64,000 nt of DNA, taken from positions 1,924,001-1,988,000 of the forward strand of contig NC_045149.1 in the NCBI RefSeq assembly GCF_008831285.2, read 5' to 3'. This document shows, piece by piece, positions 1 through 9,703 of this stretch. The DNA comes from Nymphaea colorata. Its lineage: Eukaryota; Streptophyta; Magnoliopsida; Nymphaeales; Nymphaeaceae. The position numbers and the translations under genes are program-made. A model generated the notes under the pieces. It had not been told where the DNA came from. It saw only the letters and a program-made list of their open reading frames with translations, and did not search any database. Each line of letters begins with the position of its first letter. Positions within the stretch are counted from its first letter, which is position 1.

Positions 1-357
1 ATGGATTAGTCTTAAAATATAGATACAAAAATGATAAAAGAGAATACCTATGTAGATACCACTCAGGAAGTTTTAAAGATAACATGACTAAATGGAAAAT
101 AAATAGAAAAGAATTATTAGCCTTATATTATGCCTTGTTATATTTTGAAATATATATTGTCTTTACGCATTTAGTTATAACAGATAAGACACAAGTAAAA
201 CATTGGTTAATGCTAAATTAGAAAACTCGATCATAAAAAAGGAAATTAGAAGACAGCGAAACGATATCAGATTATTTGAATTTTCTGTAGAATTATTAAA
301 ATCCTCAAACAATAGCTTTGTAGACAGACTCTCGAGAGAACCAAGGCTATAGAAAAA
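1..357 (+). pseudogene. Endogenous caulimovirid-like RNase H remnant
   Basis: Translated from base 3, the first 220 bases read as the RNase H part of a pararetrovirus polymerase. They show the cysteine-arginine-tyrosine plus SGSFK segment, a KELLALYYAL helix carrying the conserved glutamate, and an ITDKTQ segment at the place of the next catalytic aspartate. The frame hits TAG at about 220 and TAA at about 232. A further stretch ending in DRLSREP, typical of the end of this polymerase, lies in a shifted frame near 315-345. In the family (Caulimoviridae, including the florendoviruses common in angiosperm genomes) this domain ends the large polyprotein. The copy is cut by the window edge and cannot be functional. 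A Ty3/gypsy RNase H is the main alternative, but the CRYxSGxFK pattern favours a caulimovirid. Confidence 0.7.
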
Positions 358-1980
358 GGAGTAAGTACACATAACCCTAACTGCTTACTAATTTATTGTA
401 TTGCAGATACTGAAGATAGAAGTCTTGAACTTGAAGGAGGATGTAACCAAACTACAGACTTAGATCCAGAACCAAGAAACAATCATAAAAACCCTCCAAA
501 ACCAAAAAGAGAAAACCTAGCTGCAGAAACAACCAGAAAGAAAGAGAGACATAAAAGAAAGAACTAGCAGAAAATTTAACAAAACTCATTTTATTCAAAA
601 ACCAAAACCTGAACAATCGTTTCCAAAGAGAACCAAAACAACTCAAACCCATACAATTTATACCACCACCCCCCCCCCTCCCCCCACAAGTGCAAACCTA
701 CGTAGAGACCATACAAAAGGAAAGAAAAAGAGAGATAAAATATGATGAACACATAAGAAACCTAAAACAATAACTGATTTCTTAAATAAAAGCCCACGAG
801 AGAAAGCAAATGAAGGAGAAGGATATACATTGCCTACCCAAAAACCAACCCAAACCTAATTAAGACTGCTTATAGCTATGGCTTGTTACATATAATATAC
901 ACACAACAGGAAAAGAACTGGAAGAAATACCAAAAATATGCAGAGCAACCAAAAGATATATAGAAATTACAAAGGTCAGCCTGATATATGTTAGATTCTA
1001 CTCAACAGAAGCCGAAATACTAACGAAAAAAATCTTAACACCCATACATTGTGTAAAAATAGGATTGACCAAGGCTATGGTGGATCCAGATACTCAAATA
1101 CAACTTGAATTATTGGTACCCAAAATACAAGAATTTTTCTCAAAAAAGAAAGTTAAAAGCTTATAACTAATTTTTGATGAACTATTGGACCAATTGTCAA
1201 ATAAAAATATATGGTTATACGAATCAAAGAGTTATCAAATTATTTATTCCCAATCACAAAAGACCAAAGAGGGATTAATGGAAGAAATAAGCAACTGGTT
1301 GGAAATGCTTGCCCAACCAGAAAGGCCATAAAAAACCATAGCTATCAAAGAAGAGATATTAAGCAAAAATAGCCTGAAAGAATTCTGCAAATTAATGCAG
1401 AAAATCCCAGACCATGATTGTTCAGAATACTCAAAGGTTCCTGACTTATGTGACGTAAAGCTATTATGACAGATTCAGAAGAAGAACTGACATATTTTGC
1501 AGAAAAACTCGAACAAATATTATTACGAGTAGATAAGAGAAGAATGTCCAGCAGGAAGTATTATGCAAAGCAAAAGAAAAAATATGAAGCTCTGTAAAAG
1601 GGAACAATAACTGATACTTTTGAGAAATTATTATTAGAAGAACAAAAATAAAAAAAGAAAAGAGTGTAGTAGACACTTCGTCTAGAAGAAAAGAATAAAA
1701 GTACCAACCTCTAGAGCAGCAAAACCTCTGACAAAAGTAAAACAACATGTTCTCTAACAAAGCAGGTTCGGCACTTAGCCACACATAACATCAGCAAAAG
1801 TAGGATGTGATGAGAAGCAAAAAGGGCTGAGGCCTGCCTGCCTGCCACATAGTACTTAGTTAAAGATTCGAAGAAATGACTCAGATGCGACATAAAGACT
1901 AAAGCACTCAAGCACTATGACACCGAAGCGACATAAGCACTCAGCTGCAGGAAGATTCAAAGCCTGCATTGCTAAGTTTC
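358..1980 (+). other. AT-rich DNA after the RNase H remnant, possibly a decayed viral downstream ORF
   Basis: No frame stays open for more than about 100 codons. The + strand composition is strongly adenine-rich, as in the RNase H remnant, and short stretches read as lysine-, asparagine- and glutamine-rich peptide (for example near 865-960 and 1480-1640). Florendoviruses have a second ORF of unknown function after the polymerase, so this may be its residue, but no motif proves it. A C tract interrupts at 668-684. I see no host gene here. Confidence 0.3.
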
Positions 1981-1986
1981 CGCTAC

Positions 1987-1993
1987 TATAAGA
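1987..1993 (+). promoter_or_regulatory. TATA-like box in the pararetrovirus-like remnant
   Basis: TATAAGA followed by a purine-rich stretch lies about 75 bases before the primer-site-like sequence. In caulimovirids the pregenomic RNA promoter sits between the end of the polymerase ORF and the primer site, which is the order seen here. The gap to the primer site is shorter than in many known members. No further promoter elements are certain. Confidence 0.3.
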
Positions 1994-2065
1994 AGGAGAA
2001 GCAGGAAGAAGGGGCATCGAAAATCCTAGCTTCCCTGCCCTCTACCTCTCTCATCCATCTCATTT

Positions 2066-2080
2066 TAGTATCAGAGCCTT
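2066..2080 (+). promoter_or_regulatory. Primer-binding-site-like sequence for initiator tRNA-Met
   Basis: TAGTATCAGAGCCTT matches the consensus TGGTATCAGAGCC, the complement of the 3' end of plant initiator tRNA-Met, with one central change. Caulimovirids and many LTR retrotransposons use this primer. Its place after the RNase H remnant and a TATA-like box fits a linear copy of a circular pararetrovirus genome. A decayed LTR retrotransposon junction is the alternative. Confidence 0.45.
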
Positions 2081-3520
2081 GATTACATAATGCAGTGACG
2101 TTTCTATGATTTTGGCATCCATTGGAAGATAATCATGGAAAACTAAATTTTTTTCTCTTTATCATTTAATTTTGATTTATTTTGTTGAAATTCTTTATTT
2201 GAATCTCTTTACAAATAATTGCCTTTCTACCTTTATCATTAACAGGTGGTTGGGCACAGGAAAGGGCAGCAAAGGTGGGTGGGACGACAATGAACTTAAA
2301 GGGGACGAAGGAGGCAAGAGGTGGGGTGGTGGCAAACAGGGCGCAGTTTTTGGCAACCGTTCAAGGCAAAGGATAGACAGCGACGGAAAGGTGGTATATA
2401 TGGAACGGCGGAGAGGGGAAGGTCTAATGGCTATGACTGCAGCGTAGAACAGGTCTACAGAAAATGAAGTTGGCTTCTGAGCGGTTGACCGATGGTGAAG
2501 GGAATCCCGCAGGGACGACGGTGATCGGAATGGTCGGACAACGATGTTGGACTGATCGGACAGCAGCGAGATGTTCAACTGACTATTGCAGTGACGGACA
2601 GGGCTGCAGCAGAGGAGGTGGCGTCTATTCGCCTCACCAGCGACAATGAGAATCCGGCAAGGGAAGGTGGTGATCAGAGTGAGGCGACCACGGCAACGTG
2701 ATGTCGGGCTGATGTGGGCACCGGTGACTAGGGCATCGCGTCGATTCGTCTTCTCGCGCCGACTCATCAAACTAACTTGTTACTTATCATCGACCGACTT
2801 CTAGACCCTAGGGGTAAAAGGAACGAGGGAGTTTCATCCCGACTCCACGACAAGATTACTCCGAGGTAAGAATTAAGATTAGACTTTCTGCTTACTCAAA
2901 ACTCCATATATTTAAAGTTTAATGTTTAGGAGTTTGAGAGACGGTAAAGGAGGAAAAGACATGACTGCGGATTTGCAAAAGATATTTTCAGTGCTCCTAT
3001 TAATTTCCAATAGGTAGCCATTTAATTAGAACATTATATGTTTTGCCATTTTTTCAGAAAACTTTGTACTTGAACAGCTGACTCTGTCAGTTCTTATTAG
3101 AAAAAAATCGTGGTAAAGACTTCAGCTTTGCTTAAAAAAAAAGATTCAGAAGAAAAGAAAATACTCAATAAACCGGAAAACTGGTTTGATGTGCGTAATG
3201 CACAAAAGTGCATATTTTTTTTTTTAAAACGTCCACCAGTTTGCAAATGTTCAATCTATTTTTCTTTTGCACTTATCAGTTTTTGAGAATCACACCGTGA
3301 AAGCCTATGTTATCAGCTGAGCGACATATCTCAAAAAATTTAAGTGCGATGACGTGATAAGGGTAGTTTTTATTATTATTATTTTTTAATTTATTATATA
3401 TATAACAGAATAAGCATGTATATATTATTATTACAAATTAGTTATTAATGCATATAACATACTTGAATAATTGTATTGTATAAAAAAATATCAGAACAAC
3501 ATATATTACATAAGTAATTT
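2081..3520. other. Intergenic DNA with a GC-rich island at about 2245-2770
   Basis: The island is rich in purines and CG on the + strand and is open over 60-190 codons in several frames on both strands. That is what low-stop, GC-rich DNA gives by chance, and none of the translations shows a recognisable domain. The rest (2780-3520) is AT-rich with short TA and T tracts. No gene or RNA was recognised. Confidence 0.4.
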
Positions 3521-3540
3521 GACTGCGTTTGATTGCACGG
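3521..3540 (+). repeat. Left terminal inverted repeat, Harbinger copy 1
   Basis: The sequence pairs with 9350-9369 with a few mismatches. The first bases are GA where the right end and copy 2 have GG. Confidence 0.75.
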
Positions 3541-3545
3541 GGGAA

Positions 3546-5601
3546 AATGGAGAGGCGGGTGAAAAATGTACGGCGAGTTGAAATTTCAATCGCCGCACAA
3601 TATTTGCATCAAACGCGCGAAAAATTCACGCGAAAAAAATGTACGAAGAGGTTAAATTTAACGCGAAAAAAAGTCGGAGGTCCGACCTCCGATTTTTTCC
3701 GTGGATAAAATTTTGAGCCGTTAGGGCTCTCGTTCTCCTCCTTTTCTCTCTGCTTTCCCCTCCGCATGGTTCTCTCTCGCTCTCTCGACTCGCTCTTTTC
3801 TTCCTCTCCTCTCTCGCTGCTCTGTTGCTCCTCTCCTCTCTGCTGCTCTGTCGCTCCTGGCCTCTCTTGCTCCCTCTTTACTCTCCTCTTTCCCCAACGT
3901 CGCTCCCTCCTTCCTCTGTCGTTGCTCTCTCGCTTCCTCCTTCCTCTCACGCTGGTGTCTTGCTCCCTCCTTTCCCAACGTCACCCGCTTGCAGCCCCAG
4001 GTGAGCCTTCTGCTTCTATCTGTCGCTCTCCCACACACACGTTCTGTCACTAACCCATCTCTCTCTTGGTTCAGTTGCTTTACTCACCATCTTCAACAGG
4101 AAATTTGGGTTTTTCTACGTTTTGGCTGTTGCTTTACTCAGGTATGCCTCTCACGATTCTCCTTTTTCCACTTCTTGCTTCTATGGATGTATGAGATGAT
4201 GTATAACTGCTTCCGAGAGATCATCTTGAAAGCAGGGATCATCTTAGCAGATCCCTGGTCTAGTTAATGTTGATTTTGCTGATGTAAGGGCCTCGCAAGT
4301 TAGGACGATCAGTGCTTTCAAGGGAAAAACAGAAAGCTTTCCTCATCCAATATGATTATACTATGTTTCCTGTTTTAGAAATTAGGCACATTTCTGTAGC
4401 ATCTGTTTTCCGCTTCCTCTGTGCATACCTTGGATGTTCAAGCTTCATCTCCAATGTTCTACCTGGAATGGTTGAAGAAATTCCTCATGCTTCATGAGAT
4501 TATTATATTCTGATCTCACCTGGTATTCCGGTAAAAATTTTTATGAGTTGCATTAAAATCATCTTGTCTGTGTCCTTCAAAAGAAGCCACCAAATGAATG
4601 TCCTTTTTATAGAAGATGTCTCCATTTCAAGAAAATCCTTATAAAGAGGCAAACCAGCTTACTGATTTGTTCTTTGATAATTAGTGGTCCATGCTTGACT
4701 TATGTCACATGTATGTTTGAAAGCATGTGCATGTGGCACATCACAAGCACTGTGCGCCTCTGCATATTGTGCAAGTTTCTTGCTATACTGGAAAGGGGAA
4801 GGTTCAGTTGCTGGCATATGTGTGGCTTATCATGCTTTTCTAGTTCACATACAGTTTAGTTGCTTCTTCACCGCATGCTTTTCTAGTAAGGAAGGTTGCA
4901 GGCTCTCTGATGCGATCAACTGATTTTCCATTAAATGAGGGCTTCCATTTATGGGGTAAGAATGCAAATATTTAGGGAAATATGAACTGCAAGCTCCGAT
5001 AGCTACAAAAATTAAAAAGAAAAGGAAGTTAAAAGTATCTGAACATTCTGAGAAGGACTTGCTCACAACCTAAAATGTTAAACTTGCTTCTGGAGTGTTT
5101 GGTGACAATTGTATAGAAGCTATCAAATGGCTATGTCACTACTCAAATGGCCTGAATAACTAGTAGCAATGAATTTGACATTTGTTGGCTTGCTTTGTTG
5201 GATGTGATTGCTTGTTCATATGCTTCTTTAGTTCATGTGATCGTTGGTTGATGTATACATGTCCTTGGGCATGGCTGTTTCCAGTTCCCAATTGGAGGTT
5301 TGTCTTGTCTGTTCTTGTTTAGTGTAGAATATTGAATGATTGCTCGCAGAGTGAGTAAGATATCAAACAGGGCACGAAAGAATCAAACAGGGGCGAGGGT
5401 TTATGACGGTATATCCTGTTTTGCTTTCGCCATCATCGATGCGTGTTAACTGTGCCATGGTGGATGCCTCTCTTTTCTTCTTCTCGTGGATGCGTGTTAA
5501 TTTCTGTTTGTTGTAATATTGATCTTTCCCTAATCCCTGTTATGCAAGATTGTTCCAATTCAAATATCTAGTAGTGAAGAAATATTATCCAAAACATTAG
5601 C
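3546..5601 (+). other. Non-coding left arm of Harbinger copy 1
   Basis: About 2 kb lies between the left end and the first coding exon. It starts with subterminal motifs, including a near-perfect palindrome around 3675-3696 (CGGAGGT...ACCTCCG). A strongly pyrimidine-rich block follows at 3725-4060, then plain AT-rich sequence. The pyrimidine block and several GGT/CAG junctions suggest promoter, 5' leader and leader introns for the downstream genes. Short open frames on both strands here mirror the CT bias and have no domain. It is conserved almost base for base in copy 2 (9704-11727) except for a ~30-bp indel near 3916-3950. Confidence 0.5.
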
Positions 5602-6597
5602 ATGGAGGACAACGGTCCATCGAGGGAGAATCAGACATGGACTGAAGCACAAATGGACTATTTAGTGCAGCTTCTTGTGGAGCAATCACGCATTCTGGGT
5701 ATGAAATCTGGTGGAGGTTTAAAGTCTAAAGCATATACAACAATTGAAAAAAGTATGATGGAAAGATTCGGTCTAGATTTCAGTAAAGACAAAATAAAAA
5801 ACAAGTTGAAGTACTCAAAACCTAACTTAACAATCATGAAAGAAATTATGAATACAAGCGGGTTTGGGTATGACCCAATCAACAAATGTATTGAAGTCGA
5901 TCCCCAAGTATGGAGTGACTACATTGAGGTATGTTATCTAGATGTTACTGTTTGGTTATATGTCTGACTTGTGAAATACTACATGTTTATTTGAACACAT
6001 GAAATTTTTCAGAAATATCCGAATAGGAAAAAGTACAGAGATCCCAAGTTATGGAGATACTTTGACGAGTTCGCCGAGGTCTTTGGTGATTCTCATGCCA
6101 CTGGAAAACAGTCAGACACATTAAACAACTTCATATATGAGGATGTTGAACGAGTACCACATACACCTGCATCTCAATCCACTCCAATGTACATGAATCC
6201 TGAATCTTCACAATCCTTTACACAAATGCTTCATTAAGATAGTCCTCCACCAGAATCATCAGTACCTCCAACTCCTACCACTGCAATTCTGACGATGGCA
6301 ACTACTAGGACCAGAAGTAGGTCTAGAAGGCACAGGTCATACAATTATGAAGAATACTATAATTTGTTGAATGGTATTGTTGACAATGTAGATACATTGA
6401 CACGTACATGTACATGGGTACAATTTGTCACATGTTGTGAAATACTGCAAGAGATGCTCGAAACCGGGCATATAGATGAACAAACACGAGTAAGGAGTAT
6501 GGACATGTTGGCAGAGAGCACCAATTACATGATATTTGTCAACCTTCCACCTTCACAGCGGGTGTCATGGTTGAGGCGTAAACTTCCCGATTCGTAG
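5602..6597 (+). pseudogene. Harbinger Myb/SANT-like accessory protein, copy 1
   Basis: Exon 1 is 5602-5928; exon 2 starts at 6013 after an 82-84 bp intron with GTATGT and TTTTTCAG. The join keeps frame (DYIE then KYPNRKKYRD). The protein starts MEDNGPSRENQTWTEAQMDY, and the first ~130 residues match the plant Myb/SANT-like DNA-binding domain (WTEAQMD, then SGFGYD, then VWSDYIE). In PIF/Harbinger elements such a protein helps the transposase enter the nucleus and bind the ends. TAA at 6235-6237 ends the frame after 183 residues. The same frame stays open past it to TAG at 6595-6597, giving a further ~120 residues with a helical region (YEEYYNLLNGIVDNVDTLT). The longer frame suggests the TAA is a nonsense change in a parent of both copies, although a true 183-residue protein is possible. 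Confidence 0.8.
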
Positions 6598-6850
6598 GTA
6601 AGGAATGATTGTCTCATATTCAATGTTTCTAGATTTGTATATTTCATGTTTGTACGTGCTTCTTGTTTCAACGTTTGTATATTTCATGTTTGTACCTGCT
6701 TCTTGTGTGTTGTTAGTGTAATCAAATCATTTCATATGTGCTCTTTAATCTGGTTGTTCTTACTTCGTTTTAGTGCAATAAAATGCACACCTTCTTCTAA
6801 TTGAACGTGCTTTAATAAGTGTGGTTATACATTCTTGCAGTCGTTTCAAA

Positions 6851-8126
6851 ATGATAGATGTTGACATGTTTACCGACGATGAAGAAGGAGTGCTTTACTT
6901 AATTCGGCTAGTATTTGTCCTCGTCTTCTTTTGGTTAAAACAACTTCCTCCGTCTATGAGGATTGTTCATCCATTTTGATCTGCGGGTAGAACTTTTGTT
7001 CAACTTATGCTCGAAGGTCATCCTAGAAATTGTATGGACTTACTTCGTATGTATCCAGAAACATATCGTACATTATGCAACACACTAAGGACTAAAAAAT
7101 TATTGGAGGATGCTGGTGACATTAGCATAGAAGAACAAGTAGCCATTTTTTTGTTGACAATTGGACACAATGAACGGAATCGTGCCACGCAGAATACTTT
7201 TCAACATTCAGGACAAACAATAAGTAAGTACTTCAGCTGTGTACTACGAGCAATATGTATAATGGATAAGGATTATGTCCGGCGGCCCAATGATGACATG
7301 CCAACTACTATTCGCCATTCCAAGCGATTCTTTCCATATGTTCAGGTAATTTTATACTGGCTGATAAACTCAACAAAACGTGTACAACATCCAACATACA
7401 ACATGACTAACTTGCACATATGAATATAGGATTGTTTAGGAGCAATTGATGACACACATGTACCTGCATGGGTCCCAGCATCAGATCAAGCAAGATTTCG
7501 CAATAGAAACGGATTTCTTTCGCAAAATGTCATGGCTATAGTTGGATTCGACACTTGTTTCCACTACGTTTTGGCATGATGGGAAGGAAGTGCAACAGAC
7601 TCAAGGGTTTTATACAATGCACTTGATCATACAACGGACCCATTTGTGGTCCCAGAAGGTACGTACTCCACCAACCAATGTATTACTTTTTACAAAAAAG
7701 TGCAAATGTTTAAATAATTTGTGTTCAATTGTAGGCAAATACTATCATGCTGATGGGGGTTATCCAAACATTGTTGGTTTGCTAACACCTTATCGAGGAC
7801 ATCGTTATCATATGTCCGAATTTAACACCCCAGGGGCACGGACACCTAGAACTCCAGAAGGATTATTCAACCATAGGCATTCATCACTCCGAAATGCAGT
7901 AGAAAGAACTTTCGGCATGTTGAAAGCTCGTTTTCCAATATTGAAAATGCAAGTGCAGTATCCATTCAAAAAACAAGTTCTAATTGTTCTTGCTACATGT
8001 GCATTACACAACTTCATAATTGAACACAATCCAAACGCTGAGCAGTTTGATGATGAGGATGCACCTTCAATTGATAATTTTGTCGTAAGCGAACCGGAAA
8101 TTGCAAGCCAAACACAACAGCGATGA
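6851..8126 (+). pseudogene. PIF/Harbinger DDE transposase, copy 1
   Basis: Three exons fit: 6851-7345, 7430-7658 and 7735-8126, with introns GTAATT...ATAG and GTACGT...TGTAG. Together they give about 371 codons, normal for HARBI1-like nucleases. The catalytic acidic triad is visible: aspartate in GAIDDTHVPAW, aspartate in WEGSATDSRVL, and glutamate in NAVERTFGMLKARFP. ATCALHNFIIEHNP is the usual C-terminal signature. Two in-frame TGA codons, at 6977-6979 and at 7577-7579 (where LAGWEGSA would be expected), break it. Both are shared with copy 2. The enzyme cuts and pastes the element with 3-bp target duplications; this copy cannot encode a full one. Confidence 0.88.
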
Positions 8127-8264
8127 AGCAACAATTCCATGAGAAGAACTATAACAGATCAAATGTTTACAGATTATCAATTGAATAGTAAGTTTATTTT
8201 ATCAATTGATTATTCTTGCATGTGGTTGTTTGACATTTGTTTTGTTTTGAATAGGACAACGAAG

Positions 8265-8591
8265 ATGATGCCTCGCCAAAAGTACTATGTCGTGTTCGAG
8301 GGTAGGTCACAAGGCATATATGATAGTTGGGAGCAGTGCCAACCATTAGTGTATCGATAGAAGTGTGCCCTCTTCAGATCATTCCATACCTTCTAAGCAG
8401 CTGAATATCACATGAATGAATATCTCCACAACAAGTATGGTGTGCAATTACGTAGGCCATTGAACATTGACTATGTCAACACAACACAAGAGGAAGAAGT
8501 GATGCAGAGGAATGAACGGAAGTGCAGCCTGAAACATTTGATTGCTTGTTTTGTTACTACTTGTTTTCTTTGTTGGATCTGTACTCATTAA
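8265..8591 (+). pseudogene. RNase H1 N-terminal / viroplasmin-like domain in Harbinger copy 1
   Basis: After the transposase stop an intron-like gap (8188-8254, GTAAGT...ATAG) leads into a frame with two ATGs at 8265 and 8268. It reads KYYVVFEGRSQGIYDSWEQC and, past TAG at 8358-8360, KCALFRSFHTF, then TAA at 8394-8396, then AAEYHMNEYL. This is the pattern of the hybrid-binding domain at the N-terminus of eukaryotic RNase H1, also seen in caulimovirus protein VI (YVVFxGRxxGIYxSWxEC, then FxSFxT). The frame continues to TAA at 8589-8591 and ends in a cysteine- and leucine-rich hydrophobic tail. The known domain binds RNA/DNA hybrids or double-stranded RNA. Whether it was a separate gene or a C-terminal part of the transposase gene is unclear. 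Confidence 0.65.
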
Positions 8592-9369
8592 ACTTATGTA
8601 CTGGATGGGACAACACGCTTTGGTTAATGGTTTTAAACGTTCATACAGGTTTTAGTGTGCTATGCCCTCTTTCTTTGTAATTAAACATTACCAATTGAAC
8701 TCGTGGATGTGATGGACTACTTTTACACCTTATTTGTGTTCTTTCTATGAAATTAGGTTGGATGAATATCAATTCTTTATAACATGAATGCATATCTACA
8801 TGTATCTTACTTTCTTTTTGTTTGTTTCGTTTATAAGTTTTTTCCTTACACATCTTGTTGTGTTTCTGAATGATCAGAACACGAAGACCATGCTTCCTTT
8901 TGGTAATTGTGCAATGTCTGACATATCCTTGTTACGTACGGTATAAGCTAGTAAATGTAGGGGTTTTTTTATTGTTTGGTCTAGTTTTTGTAAGGTCTGA
9001 TATGTTGCTTGCTTGGATGCATGAATGTTGTGGGCTTTCGAGTTTTTAGTGTTGTGTTAATGGTGTTTGTTTACATCATCTTTCATTTTGTACACTCTTT
9101 TGATTTGAGGAGAACCAATATAACAAGTTCTAACAGTCAGAAAAAAGTATCTTCTATTTTTTTTACCATGTGCACCAAACGCAGTTAAATTTACTCAGCA
9201 AAAAACTACCATGTGCATCAAACACAGTTAATTTTACCCTGCAAAAAACTTCCCTGCAATCAAACAGAGCCTCAAATCGGAAGTGGGTTAAATTTCATCT
9301 TTTTTTTTCAGAAAAATTTGCCACGTTAAATTTACCATATTAAATTCTTCCTTGCAATCAAATGCAGCC
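8592..9369 (+). repeat. Right arm of Harbinger copy 1 with reiterated TIR-like motifs
   Basis: From about 9166 to the end, the motif of the terminal repeat, ATCAAA(C/T)GCAG or a close variant, recurs at least four times: near 9175, 9218, 9258 and 9356. Each is followed by a TTAAATTTACC-like or CTCAAAT stretch. This looks like serial copying of the terminus and may supply extra transposase or Myb protein binding sites. The part before it (8592-9165) is AT-rich with no coding signal and may hold the 3' untranslated regions. Confidence 0.5.
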
Positions 9370-9372
9370 TTA

Positions 9373-9678
9373 GTAATATGACATTCTAATTAGACTCGGG
9401 TGTGAGTCGGAACCGCACTCAGGTCCGGTGCGCACCCGACTCGATGCGACTCGGGTGCGGCAGTAAAATAGAAGAGTCCGATAACTTAGGTGAAAGCAAT
9501 ATTTTCGAATAAAACTGATGTCGGTCACAAATGGCTCCGTTTCCACCACTTTTAAACCTGGATTAAGACCTGGATAACAACCGAGTCCATATGAGATCCG
9601 GTCTTATTTGGATGTGTGACACGAACATGTTGGTCCCACAGTGAACGAGTTCCAAGTCAATGAAAACTCTATTCTCTA
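9373..9678. other. Spacer between the two Harbinger copies
   Basis: About 306 bases of unrelated sequence with a CG-rich patch near 9397-9465. It matches neither the left flank of copy 1 nor the right flank of copy 2 by eye, which argues against a simple tandem duplication of element plus flank. No gene was seen. Confidence 0.6.
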
Positions 9679-9703
9679 GGCTGCGTTTGATTGCACGGGG
9701 AAA

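Larger units (their letters stand above)
3521..9369 (+). mobile_element. PIF/Harbinger DNA transposon, copy 1 (5.85 kb)
   Basis: The ends form an inverted repeat: CTGCGTTTGATTGCA on the left and its near-complement TGCAATCAAATGCAG on the right, each preceded outward by GG or a changed GA. The flanking trinucleotides are TTT on the left and TTA on the right, close to the TTA-type 3-bp target duplication of this superfamily. Inside, on the + strand, are a Myb/SANT-like gene (5602-6597), a DDE transposase gene (6851-8126) and a domain like the RNase H1 N-terminus (8265-8591). All three have stops, so the copy is not autonomous. It is nearly identical to the copy at 9679-15490. It also has a 2 kb non-coding left arm and reiterated terminal motifs in the right arm. 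Confidence 0.88.

Noticed and set aside
2195-2770. 191-codon open frame on the - strand
   Set aside because: It lies in a GC-rich island where frames open on both strands, shows low-complexity proline/serine stretches and has no domain or splice context.
3609-4053. Overlapping open frames on both strands rich in arginine/glutamate or serine/leucine
   Set aside because: They reflect the CTCTCT pyrimidine block in the Harbinger left arm; the same frames recur in copy 2 at 9880-10396 with indels that break them.
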